A DNA stretch of 60,000 bases from Symbiodinium natans (Eukaryota > Sar > Dinophyceae > Suessiales > Symbiodiniaceae). The notes under the pieces were generated by a model. The model ran no database searches. It saw nothing but the letters and a program-made list of their open reading frames with translations, and was not told where the DNA came from. The DNA is taken from assembly GCA_905221605.1 (NCBI GenBank), contig CAJNDS010000313.1, forward strand, positions 666,478 to 726,477, written 5' to 3'. A program made the position numbers and the translations under genes. Below, piece by piece: positions 8,801 to 18,299 of this stretch (position 1 is its first letter; every line of letters begins with the position of its first letter).

Positions 8801-9324
8801 TTTCAGATACAGGCTGGGTCGTGGCCTGCATGTCGAAGGATCCTTCCTCTCAAGGTTCATACGTCGTAGCACTATCAATCAAGGTAATTTCCAGCTACAG
8901 CTCTAGCTAGTCACTCTACGCATAACTCCAGTTACAATTACCCACGAACTTGGACATACACCGCAAACCCTCAACCCCAAGTCGCCGCAACAATCCCTAA
9001 AACCAGCAAAACCCCAAAGCCGCTGATTTCGCGCTGCCCTCCAAGTACGCCGAAAACATACCACACCTTGGCCCTGCATTGGCCCACAAAACCCTGGTGT
9101 GATGTATAGGGCGCGAAGCCACCTGACATGGTCTTGTGAGCGTTCTAGATAAACACTAAACCCTATAGCCCTACACCGGCTTTCTTTCTAACTCGGAAGT
9201 CTCGTTCGAACCGTAAACTCGATAGATCCTAAGTAGTCCCTTTAAACCCCTTTATCCCTGATAGCCCTTAAACCTTCTTCCCTAAGCACTAAATCCTAAA
9301 CCCTGTCTGCTCCTTGAACACTGT

Positions 9325-9417
9325 ATTGGGTAGTTCTCTTAATTGGAGTCCCTTTGGGTCCTGTTCTTTATAATATCGGGACCCAAAAACGGACCCTAAT
9401 TTAGAGAACTACCCATA
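9325..9417. mobile_element. MITE-like hairpin, family E
   Basis: Inverted arms TGGGTAGTTCTCTTAATT and its near complement ending at 9415. Inner motifs GGGTCC and GGACCC recur in the relatives at 57112-57223 and, as fragments, at 25270, 28640, 31785 and 44480. Confidence 0.65.
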
Positions 9418-9470
9418 TCCCTAAGCCCCAAACCCTAAACCATAACTGTCCCGGAAAAGCCAACCCACAG

Positions 9471-9584
9471 GCTACGGGTGTCCCCCCACCTCCGCCGCAG
9501 CAGCAACTCTTGCTTCCCGAGGTGGCGGTACGGGTTCAGGACTTTGGGAGTTTACAAGCTTCGGGTTTTTGGGTCTACCAGGAC
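9471..9584 (+). CDS. candidate exon, Pro/Gln-rich start
   Basis: Begins after CCCACAG|G. The frame reads ATGVPPPPPQQQLLLPEVAV, then RVQDFGSLQASGFWVYQD, ending at a poly-C run. The Pro-Gln linker is typical of eukaryotic low-complexity regions. A GAG|GT donor after LLLPE would make a 51-nt exon instead. Confidence 0.4.
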
Positions 9585-9651
9585 CCCCCCCCCCCCGCCC
9601 AATAACCTTACGTTGGGGTCTTGGTAGGACTTAAGGTTTATAAGGTTTAGA

Positions 9652-9763
9652 CTAGGATGCCCAGTAGTACCCTTATTCCCTTTTTGGGGGGGTTAGGTTC
9701 CCTTATAAACCCCTTTAAGCAAAAACGGGCACCCTTTTTAAGCCTTGGATACTGGGCAGCCTA
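9652..9763. mobile_element. MITE-like hairpin, family C
   Basis: Ends CTAGGATGCCCAGTAGTACC and ACTGGGCAGCCTAG, with an inner GGTTCCCTTATAAACCCCTT. Close copies lie at 29307-29419 and 51592-51708, diverged ones at 22327-22422 and 34685-34791. Non-coding. Confidence 0.8.
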
Positions 9764-9793
9764 GTAGACCGCTAAGGCGCTGGGGATGGACAG

Positions 9794-9829
9794 GTGCAGA
9801 GCGATGTCGAGCCTTCCGGACGCTTTGAG
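9794..9829 (+). CDS. possible 36-nt micro-exon
   Basis: ACAG|GTGCAG...TTTGAG|GTACCC encloses twelve codons (VQSDVEPSGRFE) with both splice-site motifs in place. It lies on the same strand as the 9471 patch, with the family C hairpin between them, which would be intronic. Confidence 0.3.
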
Positions 9830-9984
9830 GTACCCTTATCCCCAAAACCCGATTCGTCGATGACACCCTAAAGCCTCAGCCCTAAACCCTAAGGGCCCTT
9901 TGAGATCTCACAGCCCTATAGACCCTAAGCTTTAACCCCGACGCTCTGAGCCCAAAGCGCGAAACCTGAGCTCGAAAAGCCTGA

Positions 9985-10055
9985 GCCCTAAACCCTAAAC
10001 CCTAAACCCTAAACCCTAAACTAAACCCCACAAACCCTAAACCCCGAAACCCCGA
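9985..10055 (-). repeat. CCCTAAA tract, degenerate end
   Basis: Five clean units, then CCCCGAAA-type variants. Confidence 0.85.
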
Positions 10056-10336
10056 AACTCAAATTAGGTCTTGCGTTTCCGGGCAGGGCGGGGGTGGGGG
10101 GGGTTGGGCTTCACTCCAAAGTGAAGCTGAAAAGGGCAATAAGCCTCACCCATGCAGCTCCATGACCTGGGTTCAGGGTTCAGGGTTTAGGGTTTAGGGC
10201 TTAGGGCTTAGGGTTTAGGGCTTGGGGCTTAGGGTTCAGGGTAAGTCTCTCAGGACTCGAGTTCAAGGATGTTGGGGCACAGGGACAAGGCCCTTTGGGG
10301 TGCTTTGAGCCCATTGCTCAAGTGTCTTTCTTTCAG

Positions 10337-10450
10337 GAGCAAACGCAAACCGGATCGAGCAACTTTCACAGCGCCCGCCGCCCACTGCAAGTCCATAGAG
10401 ACATGAATGCAGGTCATGCGTTTGTTGACCCATACATCGAGGAAAGTTGA
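10337..10450 (+). CDS. candidate terminal exon, unknown protein
   Basis: The best-formed acceptor in the window (GTGTCTTTCTTTCAG|GAG) opens a 37-codon frame ending in TGA at 10448-10450. It begins EQTQTGSSNFHSARRPLQVH and ends HAFVDPYIEES, with mixed, protein-like composition. An internal GCAG|GTCATG could instead be a donor, giving a shorter internal exon. No domain or family is recognised. Upstream lies a TTTAGGG-like tract (10168-10230), which would be in the intron. Confidence 0.5.
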   Translation, partial: EQTQTGSSNFHSARRPLQVHRDMNAGHAFVDPYIEES

Positions 10451-10559
10451 GTATGTGCAACATGACGCTACACCTTAAACCCTATGACATCTCAGTTTAG
10501 GTAGAAACAGCCCTGAGTTTACTAAATGCATCATGCGCATGGACTCCTGATTCTGGCTG

Positions 10560-10668
10560 CTATTCTAGGACTGGTTGCAAACCGGCTTGATTCGGGTTTG
10601 GGGTTTAGGGTTTCGGGTGTAGGGTTTAGAGTTTGGGGTTTAGGGTTTAGGGGGGGGGGGGGGGGGCG
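10560..10668 (+). repeat. degenerate TTTAGGG tract ending in poly-G
   Basis: Mixed TTTAGGG, TTTCGGG and TTTGGGG units, then a G run of about 17. Confidence 0.85.
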
Positions 10669-10994
10669 CAGGGTGTGATCGGGAAGAGCCGAGCTTGATC
10701 ATGTTTGAGGACTCATCACACCATGGCACCTTGCGTACCGCGGGGCCGTGTCATGTGCAAGGCTTTTTGGATTGCATATACTCCATTCCCCATTAAGTTT
10801 ACTTGATTAGTTTTATTTATACCAAACCCAAGGAAACTGAAAACTACTTTTTTTGAAGATTCTAAGGGGATTTTTGTACCGAGTTACTTGATTGTGTTCC
10901 ATGCGCATGAGCAAATTTGTGAGCTGAAAAGTCAGCATGCTCAGTGATGCAACGGCCAGCCGAGCACTGACCATCGGCGCCGGAAATCAAGCAT

Positions 10995-11378
10995 GTGTAT
11001 CGCTGTTATATGACCCTACATACCTTCCGAAACAGCATGCTTTCTGAACCTCGATTCACTTGGGAGCCGCTGCTCTTGCACGTTGAACAGCCTTGGCTAG
11101 GGCTTTGGGTTCTGGATCCCGGGATCAGAATTCACACTTGGGCGGTTGCAGAGGTTGCACGACCGCATTTTGTTTTGAGCGTTTTCATGCCGCAGCCCGG
11201 TCGTATCGCAACGGCTTTGCAAAGACGGCGCGCGCATGGACATCGGTTTGTGTCAGACGTGGACATATTTGATCTGTCCTCTCGTGCAGCTTGGTTTGAC
11301 AGATTGCGGGGTTTCATTTGTTCATTGCCATTTCTCGTCTTCGAGGTTTCTGTGTTGTTGCGGGGAACCCTACGTTAA
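10995..11378 (+). CDS. hypothetical open frame, 127 codons, weak support
   Basis: The longest frame here that is not made of repeat DNA, in a 700-bp stretch (10670-11370) free of telomeric units. The product has mixed composition with His, Trp and Cys. It shows no signal peptide, clear membrane segment or motif I can name, and the end runs toward degraded telomeric DNA. It may be exon-bearing DNA or chance. A second, antisense frame overlaps it. Confidence 0.2.
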   Translation: MYRCYMTLHTFRNSMLSEPRFTWEPLLLHVEQPWLGLWVLDPGIRIHTWAVAEVARPHFVLSVFMPQPGRIATALQRRRAHGHRFVSDVDIFDLSSRAAWFDRLRGFICSLPFLVFEVSVLLRGTLR

Positions 11379-11519
11379 AGACACGAAACCCTAAACCGCA
11401 AAATCCAGGGCAACCAGAACTTGCTCAGGCATCGGGGGGCAACAGCCAAAGTTCTCATTGGTTCAGCGCCCTTGTCTTGAAAACAAGCTCAAAATGCCCC
11501 AAGAGAATCCTATGGGCCC

Positions 11520-11610
11520 AAACCCTAAACCCTAAACCAGAGGGCCCTATAGGCCCTAAACCCTACACCCTAAACCCTAAACCCTAAACCCTAAACCCTA
11601 AACCCTAAGG
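11520..11610 (-). repeat. CCCTAAA tracts
   Basis: Two runs, 11520-11538 and 11556-11608, slightly degenerate. Confidence 0.9.
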
Positions 11611-11738
11611 GTTTACCGGGTTCAGGGTTTAGGTTTCGAGACGTGCCGCGACCAGGTCTTACCTTCCGCACCGGTCAACTGCCCAGATGTTCAAGAGCCA
11701 CGGTTTAGGGATTTAGGGTTTAGGGTTGCGTTTTTAGA

Positions 11739-11925
11739 ACCCAGGGTACCCTTTCCCTACGGGTCCATGTACCCATATAGTATATGTTTGGGCCCTAAAG
11801 CTACTAGATGGAAACCCCTTTTAAGGCCCAAGTATATACTATATAGGTACAGGGACCCTTTGGGCTTTATCAGCCCCTTGAAACCAAAAAGGATACCCTT
11901 TTTTGCCTAGGTTACTTGTAGGTCG
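11739..11925. mobile_element. family A hairpin nested in a family C/D-like hairpin
   Basis: The outer arms AACCCAGGGTACCCTTTCCC and AAAAAGGATACCC...GGTTACTT resemble families C and D. Between them sits a full family A copy (11755-11864; GGTCCATGTACCCATATAG with its inverted partner). This reads as one MITE inserted into another. Confidence 0.6.
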
Positions 11926-11989
11926 AGGTTCAGGGCTTAGGGTTGAGGTGTGCGTGGGTATGGGTGTGTGTGCCCACTAAACATCCTCG

Positions 11990-12180
11990 AGCTGAACTCC
12001 CCCCCCCCCCAGTTTTTTTAGGTTTCAGGGTTTACGGTTCAGGGGTTTTGCCCAAAACTTTCCACTTCAACCCCCCCCCCCATCCCCCCAACCCCCTATT
12101 TACGTCCGTCCTCGGACTCTTCGGGCCCGTAGATCCGGGAGTTCTTTTGCATGTCTCGATTGAAGGTTTATGAAAGGCAA
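11990..12180. other. poly-C-punctuated spacer
   Basis: C runs at 12000-12010 and 12070-12080. The Pro-rich frame across them is not supported. 12180-12600 holds no recognisable feature beyond isolated CCCTAAA remnants. Confidence 0.5.
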
Positions 12181-12618
12181 CAGGGATCAGAAAGCTTTGG
12201 GCGTGCGAAGGTGCTCCGCACTACTTCTCATAAATTCCATGGCGCGTCAATGAGAAGAGTGCCAAACTTTGATTTTACGTTCCTCGGAATGCAAGGGCGA
12301 CAGGGCAGATAATGCAACTACTTTCTGCGCCCTAGACCCCTAGCCCTAAACCTGAACGCCGTGTTTTCTATCAGAGTCAGCCTGTCTCTGTAAAAACTGC
12401 AGCCTCATGTCCCAGAAATCAAATTTCCGGTTTAGGGTTTATCGTGCTTATGGCGCCGTTGTTTTTGTTTGGACTACGGGACTGCTGGGGAACTTGCAGC
12501 ATCATTGCCAAACGCCAATGTTACTGGCTCTATGGAAATACACGTTTGGACTCTTGTTTGCAAGGTAGCAAGATGGAGCTTCCAGGCTTTTGGGTTTTTG
12601 CGCTTCTTCTCGTAAGCT

Positions 12619-12706
12619 GACCCTAAACCCTAAACCCTAAACCCTAAACCCTAAACCCTAAACCCTAAACCCTAAACCCTAAACCCTAAACCCTAAACCC
12701 TAAACC
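12619..12706 (-). repeat. CCCTAAA array, clean
   Basis: About twelve perfect units. With 12822-12914 it forms an inverted pair of telomeric arrays separated by about 115 bp. Confidence 0.95.
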
Positions 12707-12821
12707 TTGCACCCCTACACCCTGGGTCAGTCTGAGCATTCGCCTGCGCTGAGGCCGCATCCATGGCTTCGCCCTATTGCAGCTGGGGAATGCGCCTCCG
12801 CTGAATCCTAACCCACGGATG

Positions 12822-12914
12822 GCTAGGGTTTAGGGTTTAGGGTTTAGGGTTTAGGGTTTAGGGTTTAGGGTTTAGGGTTTAGGGTTTAGGGTTTAGGGTT
12901 TAGGGTTTAGGGTC
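12822..12914 (+). repeat. TTTAGGG array, clean
   Basis: About thirteen perfect units, opposite in orientation to the array just upstream. Confidence 0.95.
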
Positions 12915-12976
12915 CTAGGGCTGCCCATATTCCCAGCTCATCCCGAAAGCATATTAGGGCTTAGGGTTCAGGGTTT

Positions 12977-13119
12977 ACCAGGATGGGCTATTCGGCCCTA
13001 TAATCCCAATAATGAACCCTATAAAGGCCCTTTTCAGGGATTATGGGGCATAATAATAATAATCATGATAATAATAATAGTAATAATAATAATAATAGTA
13101 ATTATAGCCCATCCTGGTA
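12977..13119. mobile_element. MITE-like hairpin with ATA/ATR microsatellite in the loop
   Basis: Perfect arms ACCAGGATGGGCTAT (12977-12991) and ATAGCCCATCCTGGT (13104-13118), an inner inverted pair around CCTATAATCCC and GGGATTATGGGG, and an expanded AAT/ATA tract at 13048-13105. The Tyr-, Asn- or Ile-rich frames here come from the microsatellite. Confidence 0.75.
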
Positions 13120-13610
13120 TGGTTTCGAGAGTAGCTACATGGTCCCTGAAGACGGTGGCCCTGAAGAGTCCCATACACCAAAGACCGATTTTTACTACAA
13201 ATGGCACGGCTGTTTTGTTCCAAGGTTATGTAGGACATCGGGCACCTACAAAATCTTAGTATCTTGGCCCCCCCCCCCCCCCCCCGAAACCACCTAAACC
13301 CTAAGCCCTACAAACCCATGACCTTAAACCGACAAATGGGCAGTCCTTCGCTGTACTGGTCCCTTGTGGTGCACATATGACGCCCCGTATGACAATAGGT
13401 ACCCAAACCCTACTTCAAAAGGACCCCCGAGACGTTAAAACCCGAAACCCTAAACCCCAATCCCTCAACCCTACACCCCAACCCTCAACCGTAAACCGTA
13501 GAACCCCAAAAACCCTAAATCCTAAAACATGAAGACCCTGCACCCTACACCCCAAACCCTCCCGGACTACCCAATCTCAGCGCTGTAAAATTCGTCTCCC
13601 AAGTTAAAAT

Positions 13611-13750
13611 CCCTAAAGGTCCATGTACCCATATAGTACATACTTGGGCCCTAAAGCTACTGTATAGGAACCCCTTTAAGGCCCAAGTATATAACCCTAA
13701 ACCCCTAACCCGTAACCCCTAAACCCTAAACCCTAAACCCTATGGGTACA
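13611..13750. mobile_element. family A hairpin interrupted by telomeric DNA
   Basis: The left half matches other copies up to GGCCCAAGTATATA (13681-13693). About 48 bp of CCCTAAA-type repeats follow, and a short remnant resembling the distal arm (GGGTACA) comes after. Copies at 11755 and 32714 continue without the insert. Confidence 0.6.
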
Positions 13751-13888
13751 TTTTGTTGCTTCTCTTTCCTAAGGGGGCCACAACAAGTGGCTGCTAAAGG
13801 AGTTGTTCCTGAGCTTGTATGTCAGTGCTAAAGGCGCTTTTCGGTAGCTAGTGTTAGCGAAGCCTGATCTTTCAGGGTCCTTCTACAG

Positions 13889-13943
13889 GGGCTTCAGTGA
13901 GGGCGAGAGTGCGAATTTGGCTCTAGCCCAGCAGAAACCCTGA
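13889..13943 (+). CDS. possible short terminal exon
   Basis: CTTCTACAG|G opens a frame reading GFSEGESANLALAQQKP then TGA. The composition is natural, but the length is only 17 codons. No family named. Confidence 0.25.
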
Positions 13944-13959
13944 ACAACGCAGGGCCATG

Positions 13960-14050
13960 AGTCCAGACATCCTACAACTTATAAGTTTGTAGTAGGAATT
14001 ATGGACTTAGGTGCCTATGCACACCCTTCCTGCCCTTGAAGGGTTTATGC
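13960..14050. repeat. small imperfect hairpin
   Basis: GTCCAGACATCCTACAACTT pairs with AAGTTTGTAGTAGGAATTATG around a central AACTTATAAGTT palindrome (13976-13987). Confidence 0.45.
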
Positions 14051-14174
14051 AGGTTACCTACTATTCCCTATTCCCGTTGCTCCCCACTACTCAGAACCGG
14101 ATTTGTTTGCAAAAGGCCCTGAACATCTGAAAGCCCAAGCCCTACACCCTAAGTCCTAAGCCCGAAACCGACAG

Positions 14175-14348
14175 CATTTAGGGTTTTGGGTTTTAGGTTT
14201 TTTTTGGGTTTAGGGTTTTCAGGGTTTTAGGGTTTTAGGGTTTTAGGGTTTTAGGGTTCTAGGGTTCTAGGGTTTCAGGGTTTTAGGGTTTTATAGGTTT
14301 ATATGTTTATAGGGTTTAGGGTTTAGGGTTTAGGGTTTAGGGTTTAGG
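14175..14348 (+). repeat. TTTTAGGG-type field grading into TTTAGGG
   Basis: About nine 8-bp TTTTAGGG units (14220-14292), then five clean TTTAGGG units. Confidence 0.9.
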
Positions 14349-14365
14349 GAAAAGAACTTACTTCC

Positions 14366-14479
14366 ATGTACCAACTGGCCATCTGGGTCCAGCCTCAAGC
14401 CAAAGTTTTACAGAAAGCTCCCGCGCCCCAGACATCGGAAAGTACAGAATACATTCCTGGGTTGGGGTTTGGGGTTTAG
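14366..14479 (+). CDS. candidate exon or small gene start, 37 codons
   Basis: ATG at 14366 opens MYQLAIWVQPQAKVLQKAPA followed by PQTSESTEYIPG. The last few codons before TAG (14477-14479) come from a TTTGGGG/TTTAGGG repeat, so a real exon probably ends at ATTCCTG|GG or close by. It is protein-like with balanced polar residues. The same strand has another candidate at 14590. Confidence 0.4.
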   Translation: MYQLAIWVQPQAKVLQKAPAPQTSESTEYIPGLGFGV

Positions 14480-14589
14480 GGTTTCGGCTTTAGGCTTTAG
14501 AGTTTAGGTTTAGGGCTTCGGGTACATTCTAAAAAACAGAAATACATAATCCCTTATATAAGTACACATGAAGCTCCAAGTACTTGCAG

Positions 14590-14658
14590 CCGTTCCATAA
14601 GGCCGACGCCTTGTCCCAGCGTGGGGCCCTCGGCACAGACTTGGGACGCGTGAATGAC
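14590..14658 (+). CDS. candidate exon, unknown protein
   Basis: After CTTGCAG, the frame reads PFHKADALSQRGALGTDLGR then VND before entering CCCTAAA-derived codons. The composition is typical of soluble protein. With 14366-14479 it could form two exons of one plus-strand gene separated by about 110 bp. Confidence 0.35.
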
Positions 14659-14754
14659 CCTAAACCCGAAACCCTAAAAACATCCCTAAGCCTAAAATCC
14701 CAGCCCCCAAGCCCTGAACACCTAAACCCCCTAAACCCCTCAACCCAGCCCAAA

Positions 14755-14805
14755 GTTTCAACCCCAACCTCAACCCTAAACCCTAAACCCTAAACCCTAA
14801 ACCCG
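14755..14805 (-). repeat. CCCTAAA tract
   Basis: Four to five clean units. A short TTTAGGG field follows at 15000-15052. Confidence 0.9.
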
Positions 14806-15210
14806 CAAACCCGATTCTCTGAACTCCCTCTGAAGTTCGCCCTCAGCCCAAGACCAGAAACGCGCAATTTTCGTGTCCTTGGCGCTCCATTTCATGTTCG
14901 TTCATTGCGGGTTAGTCCCTCGAACCCAGCGGAATCTCAGCTCGGTGACTAGCCCACCCAAACCCTGTACCCTGTACCCTAATTAAATCCTAAGCTCGGC
15001 TTTAGGGTTTGGGGTTTAGGGTTCAGGGTTCAGGGTTTGGGGTTTAGGGTTTGCTCGTATTGCACTGTTTTGGGTTTATTTCTGGTTCTAAAGGTATGAT
15101 CAATGCACCCTCATGCCCCAAAACTCTCCAGCTCTGGCTGTTCAGCTGAGAGGCTGAGAGACCCCTCGAGGGATGGGTGGTCGATTTGCCAGCCATTTCC
15201 ACTTATCTAC

Positions 15211-15262
15211 CTAGGGCCCAGAGTAGGGCACTCTTTTTCTTCCTGCGTTACTCTTGGGTCTC
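15211..15262. mobile_element. family D hairpin, internally deleted
   Basis: CTAGGGCCCAGAGTAGGGCA joins almost directly to the right arm GTTACTCTTGGGTCT; the central half of the element is missing. Confidence 0.55.
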
Positions 15263-15666
15263 CTTGCTAACTATTCTTATTGCTGTTGCGATTACTGTTA
15301 TTGCTGTCTATTATTAAGCTACTCTATACCTCTAGGTAGCTATTGGCTCATGCCAGCGCCTAGAAACCTTGTAAAGCCTAGACAGGTTGGGGGTTGGGGG
15401 GTGGGGGGTGGGGGTTGGGAGATCGGTTTTGAGTTCTCGGGGCGTGATGGGAGTGTTTTGGGCTTAGGTGTCACTTTGATGGGATGTCTCTTCCTCACTG
15501 GAGCTGCGCGCTGACAGCTAGCATCCTTCCGCCATGGATGGTTCGTGAACCACGCTACCACACCTCACTCAGCAGACCCACCCCCCCCGCCCCCCCGCCC
15601 CTTCCGGTTCCCGCAACCCTAAACTCCCAAAGGTTCGAGCTCTGGTGCCGTCTAAACCTTATTATA

Positions 15667-15778
15667 TTGGTTGGTGGTCTCTTTAAGTAGGCTTCCTGTT
15701 TTGTAGGGGGTTCTTAGTAGGGTATCTAAGGGCTATATTAGGGTCTAAGGGTAACAGATAAAGAGACCACCTGCCTTT
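15667..15778. mobile_element. MITE-like hairpin, family F, intact
   Basis: Arms GGTGGTCTCTTTAAG and ATAAAGAGACCACC, with a centre containing GGTATCTAAGGGCTATATT. A second copy at 45075-45220 carries a telomere-like insert. Confidence 0.75.
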
Positions 15779-15834
15779 AGAACCTAAACCCTAAACTCGG
15801 AGCCCTCCAGTTTGTACGAGGTAGTCCCTAAGCC

Positions 15835-15885
15835 CTAAACCCTAAACCCTAAACCCTAAACCCTAAACCCTAAACCCTAAACCCC
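15835..15885 (-). repeat. CCCTAAA tract
   Basis: Seven clean units. Confidence 0.95.
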
Positions 15886-15943
15886 TCTTGCCCAAGGACT
15901 GGCAGTCGTCTTCTTGGTACGCCCCTAGCACTGGCCTCAGAGT

Positions 15944-16107
15944 CTAGGACCAGACTCGGCCCTGATTCCCTTTGCTTAGAGTTCTGGTTCCCTTATAAGC
16001 AACTTTAACCCAAAAAGGGCACCCTTTGTAAACCCTAAACCCTAAACCCTAAACCCTAAACCCTAAACCCTAAACCCTGAACCCTCTTGGGTTACTCTTG
16101 GGCCTCA
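15944..16107. mobile_element. family D hairpin interrupted by CCCTAAA array
   Basis: Left arm CTAGGACCAGACTCGGCCCT, inner GGGCACCCTTTGTA, then about seven CCCTAAA units (16031-16085), then the right arm GGGTTACTCTTGGGCCT. The insert lies at the equivalent part of the right arm as in the 2571 copy. Confidence 0.7.
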
Positions 16108-16161
16108 GACTCAACGCAGGGACATGGAGGGTTCTTTCAGCCTGAGGAAGGCATCTCTCGG

Positions 16162-16258
16162 TCTAGGGTTTCGGGTTTAGGGTTTGGGGTGTAGGGTTTA
16201 GGGTTTAGGGTTTCGGGTTTAGGGTTTAGGGTTTCGGGTTGTGGGGCTTAGGGTTACC
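16162..16258 (+). repeat. degenerate TTTAGGG tract
   Basis: About twelve units mixed with TTTCGGG and TTTGGGG variants. Confidence 0.85.
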
Positions 16259-16424
16259 GGGAGCCAACCGCATGCACCTGACAAGCCTGAAGAAAAACAC
16301 GATCAGTCCAATTCGTAGCAGTAAGCCCTGCTCTATACTACTACGGCGCCCTAAGCCCCAAAGACTCATTCCATCCAGCTCGAGCCTGATTCGCACATTG
16401 GGCCCCTCTTATGCAGAATCCTGA
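16239..16424 (+). CDS. hypothetical open frame, weak support
   Basis: About 61 codons. After telomere-derived codons it reads GANRMHLTSLKKNTISPIRS and continues Ser/Arg/Pro-rich to TGA. Basic-Ser composition only; no domain. Confidence 0.2.
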   Translation: MWGLGLPGANRMHLTSLKKNTISPIRSSKPCSILLRRPKPQRLIPSSSSLIRTLGPSYAES

Positions 16425-16807
16425 TAAGGGTACAGGCTGTTTTGTGTACGCAGGGAGGGGTTGAAGGGGTTTAGGCTTTCTGGTTTAGGGTATATAATTA
16501 GGGGCCCTAAACCCTAAGCTCTAGACCCTAAACCCTAAACCCAGAGCTTTCGGTATCTACAAGGACACCCTCGCTGAACAAATGCCTTGTTCTGCAAGAG
16601 CCTGTATATGAAGCTAGACCGTCCTCGCCCCCAAGCAAGCCATACCCCCAAAACCTTTGGGTCTGGGTCAAGGGGCACCCTAAACCCTAAAACCCTTATA
16701 AACCTTAAACCCAAAGCCCTCAAATCCCTCAAAGAATCTAGAAGCCCAGCACAAATCCGCTGAAGCCTTAGACACCAAGTACCCTAAATCCTAAACACTA
16801 AGTACCC

Positions 16808-16884
16808 TGGGTTTAGGGTTTAGGGTAGAGGGTAGAGGGTTTAGGGTTTAGGGTTTAGGGTTTAGGGTTTAGGGTTTAGGGTCC
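16808..16884 (+). repeat. TTTAGGG tract between CAAGTACCC repeats
   Basis: About ten units. The phrase CCAAGTACCC occurs on both sides (around 16776 and 16893), so the flanks may be duplicated. Confidence 0.8.
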
Positions 16885-17019
16885 CTAAACACGCCAAGTA
16901 CCCCAAACCCTAATCCCTAAGCACGAACTCAATCGACACTTTCACACCCTAAATTCGCGCTCAGCCCAGGTCCTGCCCAAGCTCCGACACCCGATTTGCA
17001 GGTGGTGCCAGCATGCAAG

Positions 17020-17160
17020 GGTTGGGATTTAGGGTTTAGGGTTTAGGGTTTCAGGGTTTAGGGTTTGGGGCTTCGGGGTTTAGGGTTCAGGGTTTAGGAG
17101 TTGGGGTTCAGGGCTTAAGGTTTAGGAGTTGGCGTTTAGGTTGCTTAGGTTGCCTTGGGG
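17020..17160 (+). repeat. degenerate TTTAGGG field
   Basis: TTTAGGG, TTCAGGG and TTTAGGAG variants merging into unique DNA. 17170-17360 is non-repetitive with an unsupported 60-codon frame. Confidence 0.7.
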
Positions 17161-17373
17161 GGGTTCAGGGGTTTAGGAGTTGGCTCCGTGGGAGGACTGC
17201 CGAAGGCTTGAGTGGAAGGGAGGTGCCCGATTCTCTCTCGGTTGCATGCGCTTGTTCGAGTGTGCAGCCTGTCATTCTGCACTGGGATCCCTGCTTAGCA
17301 AAGTAGCATTGACGAAAGGCCGAGCTGCCGCGCACGAAGCTATTCCCCAGTTTCGTGCATGAGCCCTTCGAAG

Positions 17374-17425
17374 TCCCTAAGAGTCCATGTACCTAGTACA
17401 TACTTGAGCCTTCAAGGGGTCCCCA
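17374..17425. mobile_element. family A hairpin, left half only
   Basis: CCCTAAGAGTCCATGTACC and the inner TACATACTTGAGCC match family A. No right arm is found. Confidence 0.5.
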
Positions 17426-17455
17426 TATACGTAGTGGCGCTACAGAACCCTGAAC

Positions 17456-17545
17456 CCCAAACCCTAAGCCCTAAACCCCAATCCCCAACCCTAAACCCTA
17501 AACCCTAAACCCCAAACCCCAAACCCTAAACCCTAAACCCCTTAG
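17456..17545 (-). repeat. CCCTAAA/CCCCAAA tract
   Basis: About eleven units of mixed sequence. Confidence 0.9.
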
Positions 17546-17649
17546 CCCTTTTCTGCCCCTACGAACCCCAACCCATGTTACCGGCGTCCCTGTGAGAGCC
17601 CTTGAGGTTTGTAGCGCTACAGGTTGCTTCAGAGAGCGCCTCGGGGAGT

Positions 17650-17757
17650 GGTTTAGGGTTTAGGGCTAGCGTTTAGGGTTTAGGGCTTAGTTAGGGCTTA
17701 GGGGTTTAGGGTTTAGGGTTTAGGGCCAAGGTTTAGGGTTTAGGGTTCAGGGTTGAG
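17650..17757 (+). repeat. TTTAGGG field directly preceding an exon candidate
   Basis: Degenerate units ending GGGTTGAG, immediately before the open frame at 17758. Confidence 0.85.
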
Positions 17758-17892
17758 GCCTTGGCTGAGAGGACAGTGGCAAGGTGTTGTGAGCTGATTG
17801 CTGGGCCGCCTTCAGAGGCGGAGCCGACTGAAATCTTGCTCAAGAGGAGGCGAAGCCTCAAGAGCATCTGCCAGGAAAGGTTGGCCATGCAG
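17758..17892 (+). CDS. candidate internal exon, 45 codons, unknown protein
   Basis: Bounded by TTGAG|GCC and ATGCAG|GTTGCG, both acceptable splice sites, with exactly 45 codons between them. The frame reads ALAERTVARCCELIAGPPSE, AEPTEILLKRRRSLKSICQE and RLAMQ: amphipathic, basic helices with well-spread polar residues. The 3' splice site abuts a degraded TTTAGGG field, so the upstream intron would end in telomere-like DNA. No family recognised. Confidence 0.5.
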
Positions 17893-18019
17893 GTTGCGAG
17901 CACGTGGCCATCTGTTTGGACATCAAGACCATGGCCAACCACCGCGCCACACTTGTGCATCACGCCCCTGGGTGCTACCCAGAAGACGAGGATCCAGAAG
18001 ATCTTCCGAGTTGCTTATA

Positions 18020-18260
18020 GTCGTTGTCGAAAAGGCTGCTCACATCTGCGCATGGCGCCGCACGCACGTATCCCACCTGCCCGCAGACGTTCGCGCACGT
18101 ATGCGCGCGTATGCGCGCTCCGCCGCGCACCTGTGTGCGCAGCTGCTGCTGCACCGCCGCACACGTACTGTACACGCTTCTTGCTCATATAATTACGGCT
18201 GCACAAAGGCTGGCGCACCATTGCGCACCTGCACACGCAGCCTCGTACACGCAACTGCTG
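18020..18260. other. CGCAC/TGCGC-rich low-complexity stretch
   Basis: The motifs GCGCAC, TGCGCG and CACACG recur irregularly over 240 bp, giving open frames on both strands (Ala/Arg/His-rich). No frame stands out as real. Confidence 0.5.
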
Positions 18261-18299
18261 CGATATTCAGACCTCCTTCATAGTTTTTCTAAGAATTTT

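Noticed and set aside
10995-11378. Confident call of a 127-residue gene
   Set aside because: No motif, no codon signal above background and an overlapping antisense frame; kept only as a weak hypothetical.
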